Source of the DNA: Bacillota bacterium
GTDB taxonomy: Bacteria > Bacillota > Desulfitobacteriia > Desulfitobacteriales > JAJXUE01
NCBI GenBank assembly: GCA_021783135.1
Contig: JAJXUE010000030.1
Location: forward strand, 1 to 38,611
Length of the DNA: 38,611 nucleotides
Direction: 5' to 3'
Position numbers and translations under genes: made by a program. The notes under the pieces were generated by a model. The model was given only the letters and a program-made list of their open reading frames with translations. It had not been told where the DNA came from and searched no databases. This document shows, one piece after another, positions 1 to 6,888 of this stretch (position 1 is the stretch's first letter; each line of letters starts with the position of its first letter).

Positions 1-1751
1 CTGCTCAAGCAGTCGTTGCTGCAAATTAAGGGCAGCCTGATCCAAAAAGTAGTGCCTTTTCCAAGCTCGCTACTAGCACTTACGTTGCCACCGTGTGCCT
101 CCACAATCCGTTTGACAATGGTAAGGCCCAACCCCATGTGCGTTTTGCCGGATTTATCACCGCGGAAAAAGCTCTCCCAAACATAGGGTAAGTGATCCAT
201 GGCAATACCCTTGCCTGTATCCGACACTGACAGTACGCCCATTTCCGCCTCAGGCTGTACCTTGATTATGATTTTGCCGCCCTCCGGCGTATACCACAGG
301 CTGTTTTCCAGTAGGTTCACTATAACCTGGGTCAGCCTGTCCTTATCGCCAAAAACCAAGGTGGTGCCACTCTCAACCTTAAGTTCCAGACCTTGAGCTT
401 CTGCTCTGGTTTGATATTTTTCCCCTACTTCGCACGCCAATTGGCCGAGATCGAGCCGATTTTGCACAATTGGAAACCCTTGCTCCAAGCGGTTAATTTC
501 TTGCAAGTCACCAACCAGTCTGCCTAAACGTTGAATTTCCTGCAAACTCATCTCCACATAGTTTTTCTGTTCCGGCACGGGAACGAGGCCATCAGCCAAC
601 GCCTCCAGTTGACCTTGCACCAAATGAATCGGCGTCCGCAATTCATGCGACACCGAAGCCATCAATTCACGCCGTAATTTTTCCTGGCGATGTCCGGCCG
701 TCACATCTCTGATTACGGCCACACCTCCACCGTAACCTGCAATATTGCGCAATGGTTCCATATGAATATTTAAAACCTGCGTGTCGATTTCAACTTCGCG
801 CATCGCACTTACCCCAGTCTTGTTCACCTCGGCTAAAGCCTCACGCAGGCAAGCCAAAACTTTTTCCTGCCGCCCGGCGTCATCTTGCCAAAGCTCAAGT
901 GCCGGTGGGTTGACTTGGACCAAATCACCGTGTTCGTTAAGGGTTAAGACCGCATCTCCCATGCTCTCCAGAATGCCGCCCAGTTGTTCCTTTTCCTGCG
1001 ACAATAGCTTAATATTTTTGTCCAACTCCGCAGCCAAAATGTTAAAGGAATTCCGCAAATCCCCAATCTCATCTTTAGTACTGACAGTTAACCGATCCGA
1101 AAAGTCGCCTGCGCTCATTTTGCGAGCGATTTGATTCATCTCAATCAATGGTGTTGTCACGGTGCGCGACAGCCACAGCGCAAACAAAGTCGCCAGCACT
1201 ATCGCTCCACCTGCTACGTAATAAAGCAAATGACTAAAAGAGCGAATACTTTCAGTTACAGGGGCCAACGGGCTGTTAAGCATTAAAACCCACTTAATTC
1301 CCCCCGGCAACTTCAGCTGCGTCACTGCTGTAGCTACTCCATAACCGTCCGTCATAGTAAGTGTCTTGGCTATTGTCTCACCAGCCAAAACCTGGTTGAA
1401 ATCAGTTTGACTTAACGGAATTACATTCATCATACCCATACCCCGGCCTATGCCGTGCATAGCACCGCCCAGAGCTTCGATCTGGCCTTGATTGTTTAAC
1501 ACCAAAGCAGACATCCCTTCGGTATAACGAATGTTATTTAATTGAGCCTGCAGTTCTCCCAAGTCTTGGGACGAGCCAAGGCTTGCCGCTTCCCTTTGTA
1601 CTTCCTGCTTAAGCGAATCTAACTTTTGGTTAGTATAAAAATCGGCAAACAAATAGTTTAACGCCAAGCTAAAGGAACCCAGCACTAAAAGTACTAGGGT
1701 AATCATAACCAGCCACAGTTTAAGCGTAATCCCTTTACCTTTAAAAGGCAT
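1..1751 (-). CDS. Membrane sensor histidine kinase (3' end outside window)
   Basis: This frame reads open from an ATG at 1751, preceded by AGGGGG, to the left edge (583 codons), so the stop lies outside. Visible order: TM1 about residues 10-34, an extracytoplasmic region about 35-174, TM2 about 175-195, a HAMP linker, a PAS-like region about 255-350, HisKA with SVSHELRTP (phospho-His369), an N box (NLLENSLWYTPEGG), G1 (DTGKGIAM), F box (FFRGD) and G2 (MGLGLTIVK). The protein therefore has everything needed for autophosphorylation. It lies 14 bp downstream of the response regulator gene, its expected partner. The sensor region has a Met/Gly/His-rich stretch (Met98, His99, Met105, Met107, Met108). 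The reading ends just after a typical C-terminal TTFWIRLPL, so little of the gene should be missing. The stimulus is unknown. Confidence 0.93.
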   Translation of the reverse strand, partial: MPFKGKGITLKLWLVMITLVLLVLGSFSLALNYLFADFYTNQKLDSLKQEVQREAASLGSSQDLGELQAQLNNIRYTEGMSALVLNNQGQIEALGGAMHGIGRGMGMMNVIPLSQTDFNQVLAGETIAKTLTMTDGYGVATAVTQLKLPGGIKWVLMLNSPLAPVTESIRSFSHLLYYVAGGAIVLATLFALWLSRTVTTPLIEMNQIARKMSAGDFSDRLTVSTKDEIGDLRNSFNILAAELDKNIKLLSQEKEQLGGILESMGDAVLTLNEHGDLVQVNPPALELWQDDAGRQEKVLACLREALAEVNKTGVSAMREVEIDTQVLNIHMEPLRNIAGYGGGVAVIRDVTAGHRQEKLRRELMASVSHELRTPIHLVQGQLEALADGLVPVPEQKNYVEMSLQEIQRLGRLVGDLQEINRLEQGFPIVQNRLDLGQLACEVGEKYQTRAEAQGLELKVESGTTLVFGDKDRLTQVIVNLLENSLWYTPEGGKIIIKVQPEAEMGVLSVSDTGKGIAMDHLPYVWESFFRGDKSGKTHMGLGLTIVKRIVEAHGGNVSASSELGKGTTFWIRLPLICSNDCLS

Positions 1752-1765
1752 GTTCTAACCCCCTG

Positions 1766-2449
1766 TTACTTGGCGCCGGGATCAAACTTATAGCCCACTC
1801 CCCATACTGTGGCAATATAATTTCGTTCGACCTTAACCTTTTCACGAATTTTTTTAATATGAGTATCTACCGTGCGCAAATCACCATAAAAATCATAACC
1901 CCAAACCGTTTCCATTAGCTGCTCCCGGGAAAATACCCGGCCGGGATTCTTAGCTAAAAAATAGAGTAAATCAAACTCCTTCGGGGTAAGGCTTACTTCT
2001 CCTTGCTCGATAGCAACAACCCGCGCAGCCTTATCGATGGACAAACCAGGGAAAGTTAAACTCTCTCCCGTTTGGCCCGGCATACCGGAGCGTTTGAGCA
2101 AAGCCTTGACTCGAGCAACCAATTCACGCGTACTGAAAGGTTTGACGAGATAGTCATCCGTACCAAGCTCAAACCCCAGGACGCGGTCAAACTCCTCGCC
2201 CCGTGCCGTTAGCATAATAATGGGAATGTTCGATTCCGCTCGTACTTGACGACAAACCTGCCAACCGTCCATTTCGGGCATCATTAAGTCGAGAATGAGC
2301 AAATCGAACTTGGCCTCCTTGAGTTTGGCCAAGGCTTCTTTGCCATCAGCACCTTCCTCAACCAGAAAACCTTCATTTTCTAAATAAAGGCGCACTACCG
2401 CCCTGATTTGGCTCTCATCATCCACAACCAATATTTTTGTCTGTGCCAT
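1766..2449 (-). CDS. OmpR/PhoB-family response regulator
   Basis: A 227-residue two-domain transcription factor. The receiver domain (about 1-120) carries the acidic pair Asp10-Asp11, phospho-acceptor Asp54 (LLILDLMMPEMDGW), Thr81 and Lys103 (LVKPF). The C-terminal winged helix (about 130-225) has the family signatures LTPKEFDLLYFLAKNPG, SREQLMETVWGYDF and RTVDTHIKKIREK. The kinase gene follows 14 bp downstream, so the two form one transcription unit and presumably one phosphorelay. It resembles PhoP/ResD/WalR-type regulators, but the sequence does not settle the regulon. The nearby multihaem cytochrome genes are a possible target by location only. Confidence 0.95.
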   Translation of the reverse strand: MAQTKILVVDDESQIRAVVRLYLENEGFLVEEGADGKEALAKLKEAKFDLLILDLMMPEMDGWQVCRQVRAESNIPIIMLTARGEEFDRVLGFELGTDDYLVKPFSTRELVARVKALLKRSGMPGQTGESLTFPGLSIDKAARVVAIEQGEVSLTPKEFDLLYFLAKNPGRVFSREQLMETVWGYDFYGDLRTVDTHIKKIREKVKVERNYIATVWGVGYKFDPGAK

Positions 2450-2485
2450 ACATCCTCCTGCCGTTCGAGCTTTTTAGCCTCCGCT

Positions 2486-2845
2486 TTAGAAAGCCTCCTT
2501 AAGGTGGTGCAAAGTAAGTTTTCCATGAGGCGGATCGTAAATTGAAATTACGTCGAAGCGCACTTCTGCATCCGCTAGAGCAGCATTAAAGGCTAAAAAA
2601 TTTTGGGCAACTAACCTTAGCTTGCTGATTTTTTTACCGGTTATGCTTTCAAAACCGCTGCCATACTGCCGCGAAGACTTCAAGCGAACCTCTACAAAAA
2701 CTACCTGCTTCCCATCCAGCAAGATTAAATCGATCTCCCCGATGCGGCAGCGATAATTACGGGCCAGCAATTGGTAACCCTGCTCTGCTAAATGACGCAA
2801 GGCCAACTGCTCGCCAAAAATCCCCTTCGCGCGGCGGTGCTCCAT
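2486..2845 (-). CDS. yraN: YraN/UPF0102 family endonuclease-like protein
   Basis: A 119-residue protein of the UPF0102 family, which has a restriction-endonuclease-like fold and no firmly established role. Diagnostic segments are GIFGEQLALRHLAEQGY near the N-terminus and CRIGEIDLILLDG followed by VVFVEVRLKSS, which supply the Glu, Asp and Glu of the nuclease-like core. An upstream in-frame ATG at 2860 exists, but GGGAGGT lies just after it and 6 bp before the ATG at 2845, so 2845 is the likely start. The family often sits beside rnhB and rbgA in Bacillota. Here about 18 kb of respiratory genes separate it from them. Confidence 0.9.
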   Translation of the reverse strand: MEHRRAKGIFGEQLALRHLAEQGYQLLARNYRCRIGEIDLILLDGKQVVFVEVRLKSSRQYGSGFESITGKKISKLRLVAQNFLAFNAALADAEVRFDVISIYDPPHGKLTLHHLKEAF

Positions 2846-2922
2846 AACCGGACCTCCCATGTAACTTGTAGCTCATACATTCTCTGTCCGGCGAGCAAAA
2901 TCCTCTGCGTCCTAGATGATAC

Positions 2923-3114
2923 TCATTGACCGTAGGCGCAACAGGACTTATTGAGACGCGATAACCTTGCATTTATCAGTTTACCATCTAATGAAATTTT
3001 GTAAACTTTTACCTTCGTGTCGGTTTGGATCCATTCATGGCAACACTCTTGGCAGTAAAAGCGGCTCCTGCCTATCTGCCCTATGTAGTGATGACCACAG
3101 ACTGGGCAATTCAT
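2923..3114 (-). CDS. Small zinc-ribbon protein
   Basis: A 63-residue protein beginning MNCPVCGHHY with a second cysteine group YCQECCHEW, giving Cys3, Cys6, Cys21 and Cys24 (plus Cys25) as likely zinc ligands. The rest is basic and contains VKVYKISLDGKLI, which looks like a beta strand pair. A GGAG lies about 11 bp before the ATG. The gene precedes yraN on the same strand. No named family is recognised with confidence; a nucleic-acid-binding or structural zinc ribbon is the most that can be said. Confidence 0.7.
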   Translation of the reverse strand: MNCPVCGHHYIGQIGRSRFYCQECCHEWIQTDTKVKVYKISLDGKLINARLSRLNKSCCAYGQ

Positions 3115-3268
3115 GTCAACCAGCTCCTAAATACAAAATATCCTAGCCCATTAGTTTTAATTTAGTTATTTTACATATTTTATAAAAAAGACTTGTACAT
3201 TACATGGAGAAATTGTAAACATTTTGTGAAATATACCATATTGCCAAAATTTCTGACTGCCGGAACAT

Positions 3269-3302
3269 AAAAAAATCCGGGACTAGCTTACTAGCCCCGG
3301 AT
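3269..3302 (-). terminator. Intrinsic terminator of the cytochrome operon
   Basis: On the minus strand a 12-bp stem (ATCCGGGGCTAG pairing with CTAGTCCCGGAT, one G-U pair) closes a 4-nt loop and is followed by a T tract. It lies 14 bp past the stop of the dodecahaem cytochrome gene and separates that operon from the zinc-ribbon/yraN genes. Confidence 0.9.
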
Positions 3303-3315
3303 GGCCGCATAATTA

Positions 3316-4434
3316 TTAGCGGGCGCGAAAAGTCTTATTGTGGCAATCATTACAGCTGCTTGCATCGTGACAGGCAAAGCACTTGGCCTGGTTATCCTTA
3401 TTCACCTGTTTGGGATGAATTTGCAGCCAGTCGGTTGGATGTTGATTGTAATGGCATTGAGCGCAGGTGACCGATGAGGCCGGTTTTTCCGGCACCTTGC
3501 CTTTTTCATCATAGTTGTGGCAAGTCAAACATGCATTAATATTGGCCGTGGCTGCAGGTCCGTGTGACACCGTATAAAAGCTTCTATGCGTGGACGGGCG
3601 TTTGCTATGACATTCCACACAGAAATCCGTCTTGCGCGCAAAACTTTGCACGTCGGTCCAACCATTTCCCTGGGGCTTATACTGTAGTTGCAAGGAAGCA
3701 TCATATTGGTGACAGCTATTACAGGCTGCAACATTTCCTAACGCCACATAGCCGTGCGCGGTGGCAAAATTAGCAGTTTTGTGACTGGCAGGTGGTGTTT
3801 TATCCGCGTGGCAAGCATTACAATTACTAGTTGCCATCGAGCCATTATGGCATTTCATACACCCATCCATCGGTATGCGGTTGGGGTCGAATAAATTTTC
3901 CCCTTGCAACAAAGGACCGCTTTGACCGGGGAGATTGACAGTGACGGCTTTGACAACTTGACCGTGCGCTACCGTGCGGTGACATTGGGTACAAGATAGA
4001 CCCATTTGCACGTGCAAATTGTGCGGTACAAGTAAATCCTGCGGTGGAGTGATTACCCTGGCATCACTATGACACTTGAGACATGATGTGTCAGCCACAC
4101 TCACTTGGAGCGTATTAACACGGTTAACCCCCATGAAGTGTTTATAAGCAAAGTTGGCCAATGAAATATTGGTGTGGCAATCAACGCAATTTGCCCTACT
4201 GTGTGAAGTGGTCTTCCAAGCATCATAGCTAGCCTGCATTTCGTGGCAGCTGACACAAAACTCGGGATTATGCGATGCTGCGTTGTACTTGTAGATACCT
4301 GTTAACAGGATGCCGCAAACAACCAAGCACAAAATCAAAAGGCCAACTCTTTTGCTGCGTCGTTTGCGCCTTTGTTTGCCACCTTCACCTCCGTCTGCTG
4401 TGTAGTCCCACTGTCCCTGGTCTGATTGTTTCAC
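3316..4434 (-). CDS. Dodecahaem c-type cytochrome with NrfH/NapC-like membrane-anchored N-terminus
   Basis: A 372-residue cytochrome with a basic cytoplasmic N-terminus, one membrane span (about 29-48) and twelve CxxCH haem-binding motifs outside the membrane. The first motif is CVSCHEM (Cys60-Met66), the CxxCHxM form of NrfH in which Met supplies the axial ligand of haem 1. The first four motifs (about residues 60-150) have the spacing of a NrfH/CymA/NapC tetrahaem quinol dehydrogenase. Eight more motifs follow to the C-terminus (KCFACH and SCNDCH are the last two). The expected role is to take electrons from menaquinol or from the neighbouring cytochrome b and relay them outward; the terminal acceptor is unknown. 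The start is GTG at 4434 with GGGAGGG upstream. It is the last gene of the operon. Confidence 0.93.
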   Translation of the reverse strand: MKQSDQGQWDYTADGGEGGKQRRKRRSKRVGLLILCLVVCGILLTGIYKYNAASHNPEFCVSCHEMQASYDAWKTTSHSRANCVDCHTNISLANFAYKHFMGVNRVNTLQVSVADTSCLKCHSDARVITPPQDLLVPHNLHVQMGLSCTQCHRTVAHGQVVKAVTVNLPGQSGPLLQGENLFDPNRIPMDGCMKCHNGSMATSNCNACHADKTPPASHKTANFATAHGYVALGNVAACNSCHQYDASLQLQYKPQGNGWTDVQSFARKTDFCVECHSKRPSTHRSFYTVSHGPAATANINACLTCHNYDEKGKVPEKPASSVTCAQCHYNQHPTDWLQIHPKQVNKDNQAKCFACHDASSCNDCHNKTFRAR

Positions 4435-4465
4435 TCTATACCCTCCCTTCGCGGGATTTTTATTT

Positions 4466-4579
4466 CTATTCCAGCCCTACCGGTAGAAAGGTATAGAGAA
4501 ACCATACCAATACTACCGCATACACAATCATTTCTGTGATGATTAAGCGCTTGCTTTGTTCGTGACGATTGCTGCTCAC
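4466..4579 (-). CDS. 37-aa single-span membrane peptide in the cytochrome operon
   Basis: A short frame between the cytochrome b and dodecahaem genes. It starts with GTG at 4579, 5 bp before an excellent AGGAGGT is allowed for, and ends with TAG at 4466. The product has a charged N-terminus (MSSNRHEQSKRLI), a hydrophobic span (about 13-33, including IVYAVVLVWFLYTFL) and a short tail PVGLE. Gaps to its neighbours are 11 bp upstream and 31 bp downstream, where the next gene has its own ribosome binding site. Small single-span subunits are common in quinol-cytochrome complexes, so an accessory or assembly role is plausible. No homologue is recognised. The strong ribosome binding site and tight spacing are the main support. 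Confidence 0.78.
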   Translation of the reverse strand: MSSNRHEQSKRLIITEMIVYAVVLVWFLYTFLPVGLE

Positions 4580-4590
4580 GCCTTTACCTC

Positions 4591-5364
4591 CTAACTCTTA
4601 TGACTGATTTTTTCGCCTGGTATGCCGTCAAGACTGTCCAAGGCCGTTGTATTTACTTTAAAGGAATCAACTTGTGCCACAGTGCCTCCCTCAAGTCTGG
4701 CAAGCTCAGCCGGATGTTCATGTAACATTAGTTCGCGGGACATCTTGCCGGTGTACCAGAGCTTATTCATCGGGAAAAAGGTTGGGCTAAAATGCACATT
4801 GTAGAAGTGCCAGAAGAAAATTACGACGATTGCCAATACCGCTTCATCACTATGGGCTGCCCGGGACGCATCGATAAACCAGCGTGGGACGTACTTGGTG
4901 GCCACATCCGGGAACCACATCATAAGCCCGGACCCGCCAATCATGAAAATCCCCCAAAACACGGCCCAATAGTCAAACTTTTCCTTATACGTATACCGTT
5001 CCCAATTCGCTTGTTTTTTGCTTAAGCCAAGCAGATATGCCAGATTATCGGCCAAGTCTTTAAAGTCCTTTGGCCCAGGCAAAGTAGCCCACGAACGAGT
5101 TTTTTTACGGGACAACATGTAAATTAGCCAAAACAAATGATACACACAACTAGCTAACATCACCGCTGCACCGGTCAAATGGATTTTTAAATCTGTGTCC
5201 GCTCCGCCGAATAATGCCGCCAGCCTCGACCCCCACCCCGTATATGCATATTTAATGGGCAGGCCTGTAAACGTACAAACCATGAAACTGGTAAACATCA
5301 TGACGTGTTGAATCCGCTGATGGATATTAAAGCGCTCATACTCCTTTTTGGGGCCTTCTGCCAT
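4591..5364 (-). CDS. Cytochrome b, di-haem quinone-interacting membrane subunit
   Basis: A 257-residue membrane protein of the b-type cytochrome family related to formate dehydrogenase gamma and Ni-hydrogenase cytochrome b subunits. Four spans lie at about 20-38, 60-84, 130-150 and 172-190. Candidate haem ligands are His15/His20 (NIHQRIQHVMM), His62, His76 (CVYHLFW), His171 (AAHSDEAV) and His186/His191 (FWHFYNVHFSP). It sits between the two multihaem cytochrome c genes, 15 bp after the heptahaem gene. It probably connects the menaquinone pool to these haem chains. The start ATG follows GGGAGAGAGG. The hydrophilic C-terminal tail (about 195-257) is longer than needed for haem binding and has no recognised motif. 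Confidence 0.88.
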   Translation of the reverse strand: MAEGPKKEYERFNIHQRIQHVMMFTSFMVCTFTGLPIKYAYTGWGSRLAALFGGADTDLKIHLTGAAVMLASCVYHLFWLIYMLSRKKTRSWATLPGPKDFKDLADNLAYLLGLSKKQANWERYTYKEKFDYWAVFWGIFMIGGSGLMMWFPDVATKYVPRWFIDASRAAHSDEAVLAIVVIFFWHFYNVHFSPTFFPMNKLWYTGKMSRELMLHEHPAELARLEGGTVAQVDSFKVNTTALDSLDGIPGEKISHKS

Positions 5365-5379
5365 AGTACCTCTCTCCCC

Positions 5380-6270
5380 CTAGCGTTTTTCTATGTTTTG
5401 ATAGCGCCGCCACAGTTCCATCTCAATATGGATCAGTAACAAGGTCACAGTAATAATGGTCAACCAGGTGAAAAACTTCAACGTCCAATAGGTTGTAGCT
5501 CCGGGTCCCTCCGCCTTTAATTCGGCGTGCTCCGTACCCTTGGCAAAGTTGGCCCTGGCTTTGAGGTGACACTGGGCACACGTGGCTGCCACATTGTTCT
5601 TGTTCACACTGGATTTAGGATCATCAGCGCCTAAAATTGCGTGCGAACCATGACAGGAGACACACGTAGCTGCGGTAAGACTACCCAGACTCACAGCCCT
5701 GCCGTGAAAACTCTCCGCATACGTTTCTTGGAATTTGTGGTCATGACACTTGGTGCACGTTTGTACCGAATTAAGCGGATAAACACTTGATTCCGGATCC
5801 GATTGTTTGAGAATATTGTGGCTCCCATGACAATCAGAACATAGTGCTGTTTCTTTGCCCTCCAGAAATAGCTTACCGTGGCTGGAGTTGGCATAGACCT
5901 TAGCAATATCGGAATGACATTGTTGGCAGCTTTTGTCAACTTGTTTGGCCAGTTCCCTATCTGAGGGGGCTGAGTGTTTAACATTAGCCTTGATATTCGG
6001 ATGACAACTGGTACAAGCAATGTTCCCATGCATAGATGCCTTATACTTAGCGCTGTCAACATAACCTGCCTGACCGGGCAGGTCACCGGTTATGGCCTGC
6101 TTTTGACCGTGACATTTTAAGCAAGCTTGGTTAATTGTTTGAGCCGCTACCAGGCGTTGTCTGGTTAATTCGTCCAGGTTAACATTAGAATCTGCTAGAA
6201 CTGTGACTTTAGGTACCAGCATGCATAGCAAGATTAAAGCGGTACCCGCAAGCCATTTTTTCCAAACCAA
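5380..6270 (-). CDS. Heptahaem c-type cytochrome with C-terminal membrane anchor
   Basis: A 296-residue exported cytochrome. The N-terminus (MVWKKWLAGTALILLCML) is a signal peptide or anchor, with a possible cleavage site after VLA at about residue 26. Seven CxxCH motifs follow: ACLKCH, ACTSCH, SCQQCH, LCSDCH, TCTKCH, TCVSCH and TCAQCH. A C-terminal span (about 262-282) ends in HIEMELWRRYQ, so the haem domain faces the outside and is tethered to the membrane. The start is a TTG at 6270, preceded by GAGGTGAAC. Cytochrome b follows 15 bp later, so the two should act together in quinol oxidation or outward electron transfer. Confidence 0.9.
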   Translation of the reverse strand: MVWKKWLAGTALILLCMLVPKVTVLADSNVNLDELTRQRLVAAQTINQACLKCHGQKQAITGDLPGQAGYVDSAKYKASMHGNIACTSCHPNIKANVKHSAPSDRELAKQVDKSCQQCHSDIAKVYANSSHGKLFLEGKETALCSDCHGSHNILKQSDPESSVYPLNSVQTCTKCHDHKFQETYAESFHGRAVSLGSLTAATCVSCHGSHAILGADDPKSSVNKNNVAATCAQCHLKARANFAKGTEHAELKAEGPGATTYWTLKFFTWLTIITVTLLLIHIEMELWRRYQNIEKR

Positions 6271-6301
6271 TAACGTTCACCTCTTTTCTTCTCTGGCCAA
6301 C

Positions 6302-6451
6302 TTACCGATATTCGATATTTTCTAAGTCATCCAGAGGAATCAGTACAAGACGTTTACAGTGGCGACATTTGATCACTAAATACCGTTCTTTCTGCTGGCT
6401 AATTATTTTGCCGCATAGGCACTTGATATCTACTACCTTTGCCTCAGCCAA
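6302..6451 (-). CDS. Com-like zinc-finger protein (49 aa), first copy
   Basis: A small frame with a TTG start at 6451, preceded by GGGAGGTG, and a TAA stop at 6302. The 49-residue product has Cys11, Cys13, Cys29 and Cys32 in the arrangement KCLCGK-N13-IKCRHCKRLV. This matches the pattern of the Mu Com-like zinc-finger family (CxCGK...CxxCKR). Phage Mu Com binds mom mRNA and activates its translation; whether chromosomal relatives bind RNA or DNA is unknown. It lies 17 bp after the 69-aa membrane protein and 31 bp before the heptahaem cytochrome, so it is inside the operon. A paralogue is encoded at 6889-7077. Confidence 0.8.
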   Translation of the reverse strand: MAEAKVVDIKCLCGKIISQQKERYLVIKCRHCKRLVLIPLDDLENIEYR

Positions 6452-6468
6452 GACCCTTCACCTCCCTA

Positions 6469-6678
6469 TTATTCGAGTACGGACCACAGATACGGCGGCC
6501 AAACCAGAATAATGCTAACTGCGAAGGTCATCGCAAAAACCACTAAACCCAGACCACACGTCATTACTGCCTTTAGCGCGCTGCTATTTAAATGAATTTT
6601 AAATAACACCACATAGGCTGCTGCACTGAAGCTGAAAATCCCAATAAGCACTAAACCAAGCCCGAATAATAACATCAT
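6469..6678 (-). CDS. Two-span small membrane protein (69 aa), first gene of the cytochrome operon
   Basis: The frame can be extended to 6741, but AGGAGGTGATTTTC lies directly before the ATG at 6678, so the product is 69 residues. It has two hydrophobic segments (about 2-26 and 38-62) around a short polar turn (KIHLNSSALK) and ends WPPYLWSVLE. No family is recognised. As the first gene of the electron-transfer operon it could be a small subunit or assembly factor for the cytochrome complex; this is from context only. Confidence 0.72.
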   Translation of the reverse strand: MMLLFGLGLVLIGIFSFSAAAYVVLFKIHLNSSALKAVMTCGLGLVVFAMTFAVSIILVWPPYLWSVLE

Positions 6679-6728
6679 GAAAATCACCTCCTCACCGAAA
6701 AAATTGGCTTTGGTCAGAAAAACAATAA

Positions 6729-6759
6729 CAGGGGCTGGCAAAACAAATGCCAGCCCCTG
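6729..6759 (-). terminator. Strong hairpin upstream of the cytochrome operon (terminator or attenuator)
   Basis: A perfect 12-bp GC-rich stem (CAGGGGCTGGCA with its complement) and a 7-nt loop. On the minus strand it is followed by TTATTGTTTTTCTG, a moderately T-rich run. It lies 50 bp upstream of the first cytochrome-operon gene, so it may be read through conditionally. Its 5' arm can also pair with the GCCAG at the end of the adjacent 29-bp repeat, an alternative fold that would remove the terminator. Confidence 0.65.
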
Positions 6760-6768
6760 AAATAGTTG

Positions 6769-6797
6769 CTGGCCTCTGGACTTAAAGTCTCCGGACT
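6769..6797 (-). repeat. 29-bp repeat, copy A (operon-proximal)
   Basis: This copy differs at two positions from the copy at 6856-6884, 87 bp away. On the minus strand each copy contains AGTCCGGAG, six bases, then AGTCCAGAG, a direct repeat with a 15-bp period. It also holds the near-palindrome GACTTWAAGTC. A TATA-like TAATAT lies at 6803-6808 just upstream of this copy. Confidence 0.8.
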
Positions 6798-6834
6798 AAA
6801 CAATATTAAGTTAACTAGGAGAAATAAACAGAAA

Positions 6835-6862
6835 AGACCAGTCCCCTGTGGGGAACTGGTCT
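6835..6862 (-). terminator. Terminator after the second Com-like gene
   Basis: On the minus strand AGACCAGTTCCCC pairs with GGGGACTGGTCT (12 bp, one bulged base, 3-nt loop), followed by TTTCTGTTTATTT. It overlaps the end of repeat copy B and lies 26 bp past the stop of the gene at 6889-7077. Confidence 0.75.
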
Positions 6863-6884
6863 CTGGACTTTAAGTCTCCGGACT
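6856..6884 (-). repeat. 29-bp repeat, copy B (Com-proximal)
   Basis: Second copy of the element at 6769-6797 with two substitutions (C/T and A/T). It starts 4 bp beyond the stop codon of the second Com-like gene, and its last bases form one arm of the hairpin at 6835-6862. Confidence 0.8.
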
Positions 6885-6888
6885 CAGG

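Noticed and set aside
2757-2972. A 71-codon minus-strand frame between yraN and the zinc-ribbon gene.
   Set aside because: It overlaps yraN in another frame and its peptide is unlike any known family.
3115-3268. A gene or regulatory RNA in the AT-rich gap after the cytochrome terminator.
   Set aside because: No frame with a ribosome binding site and no strong hairpin; probably the promoter region of the zinc-ribbon gene.
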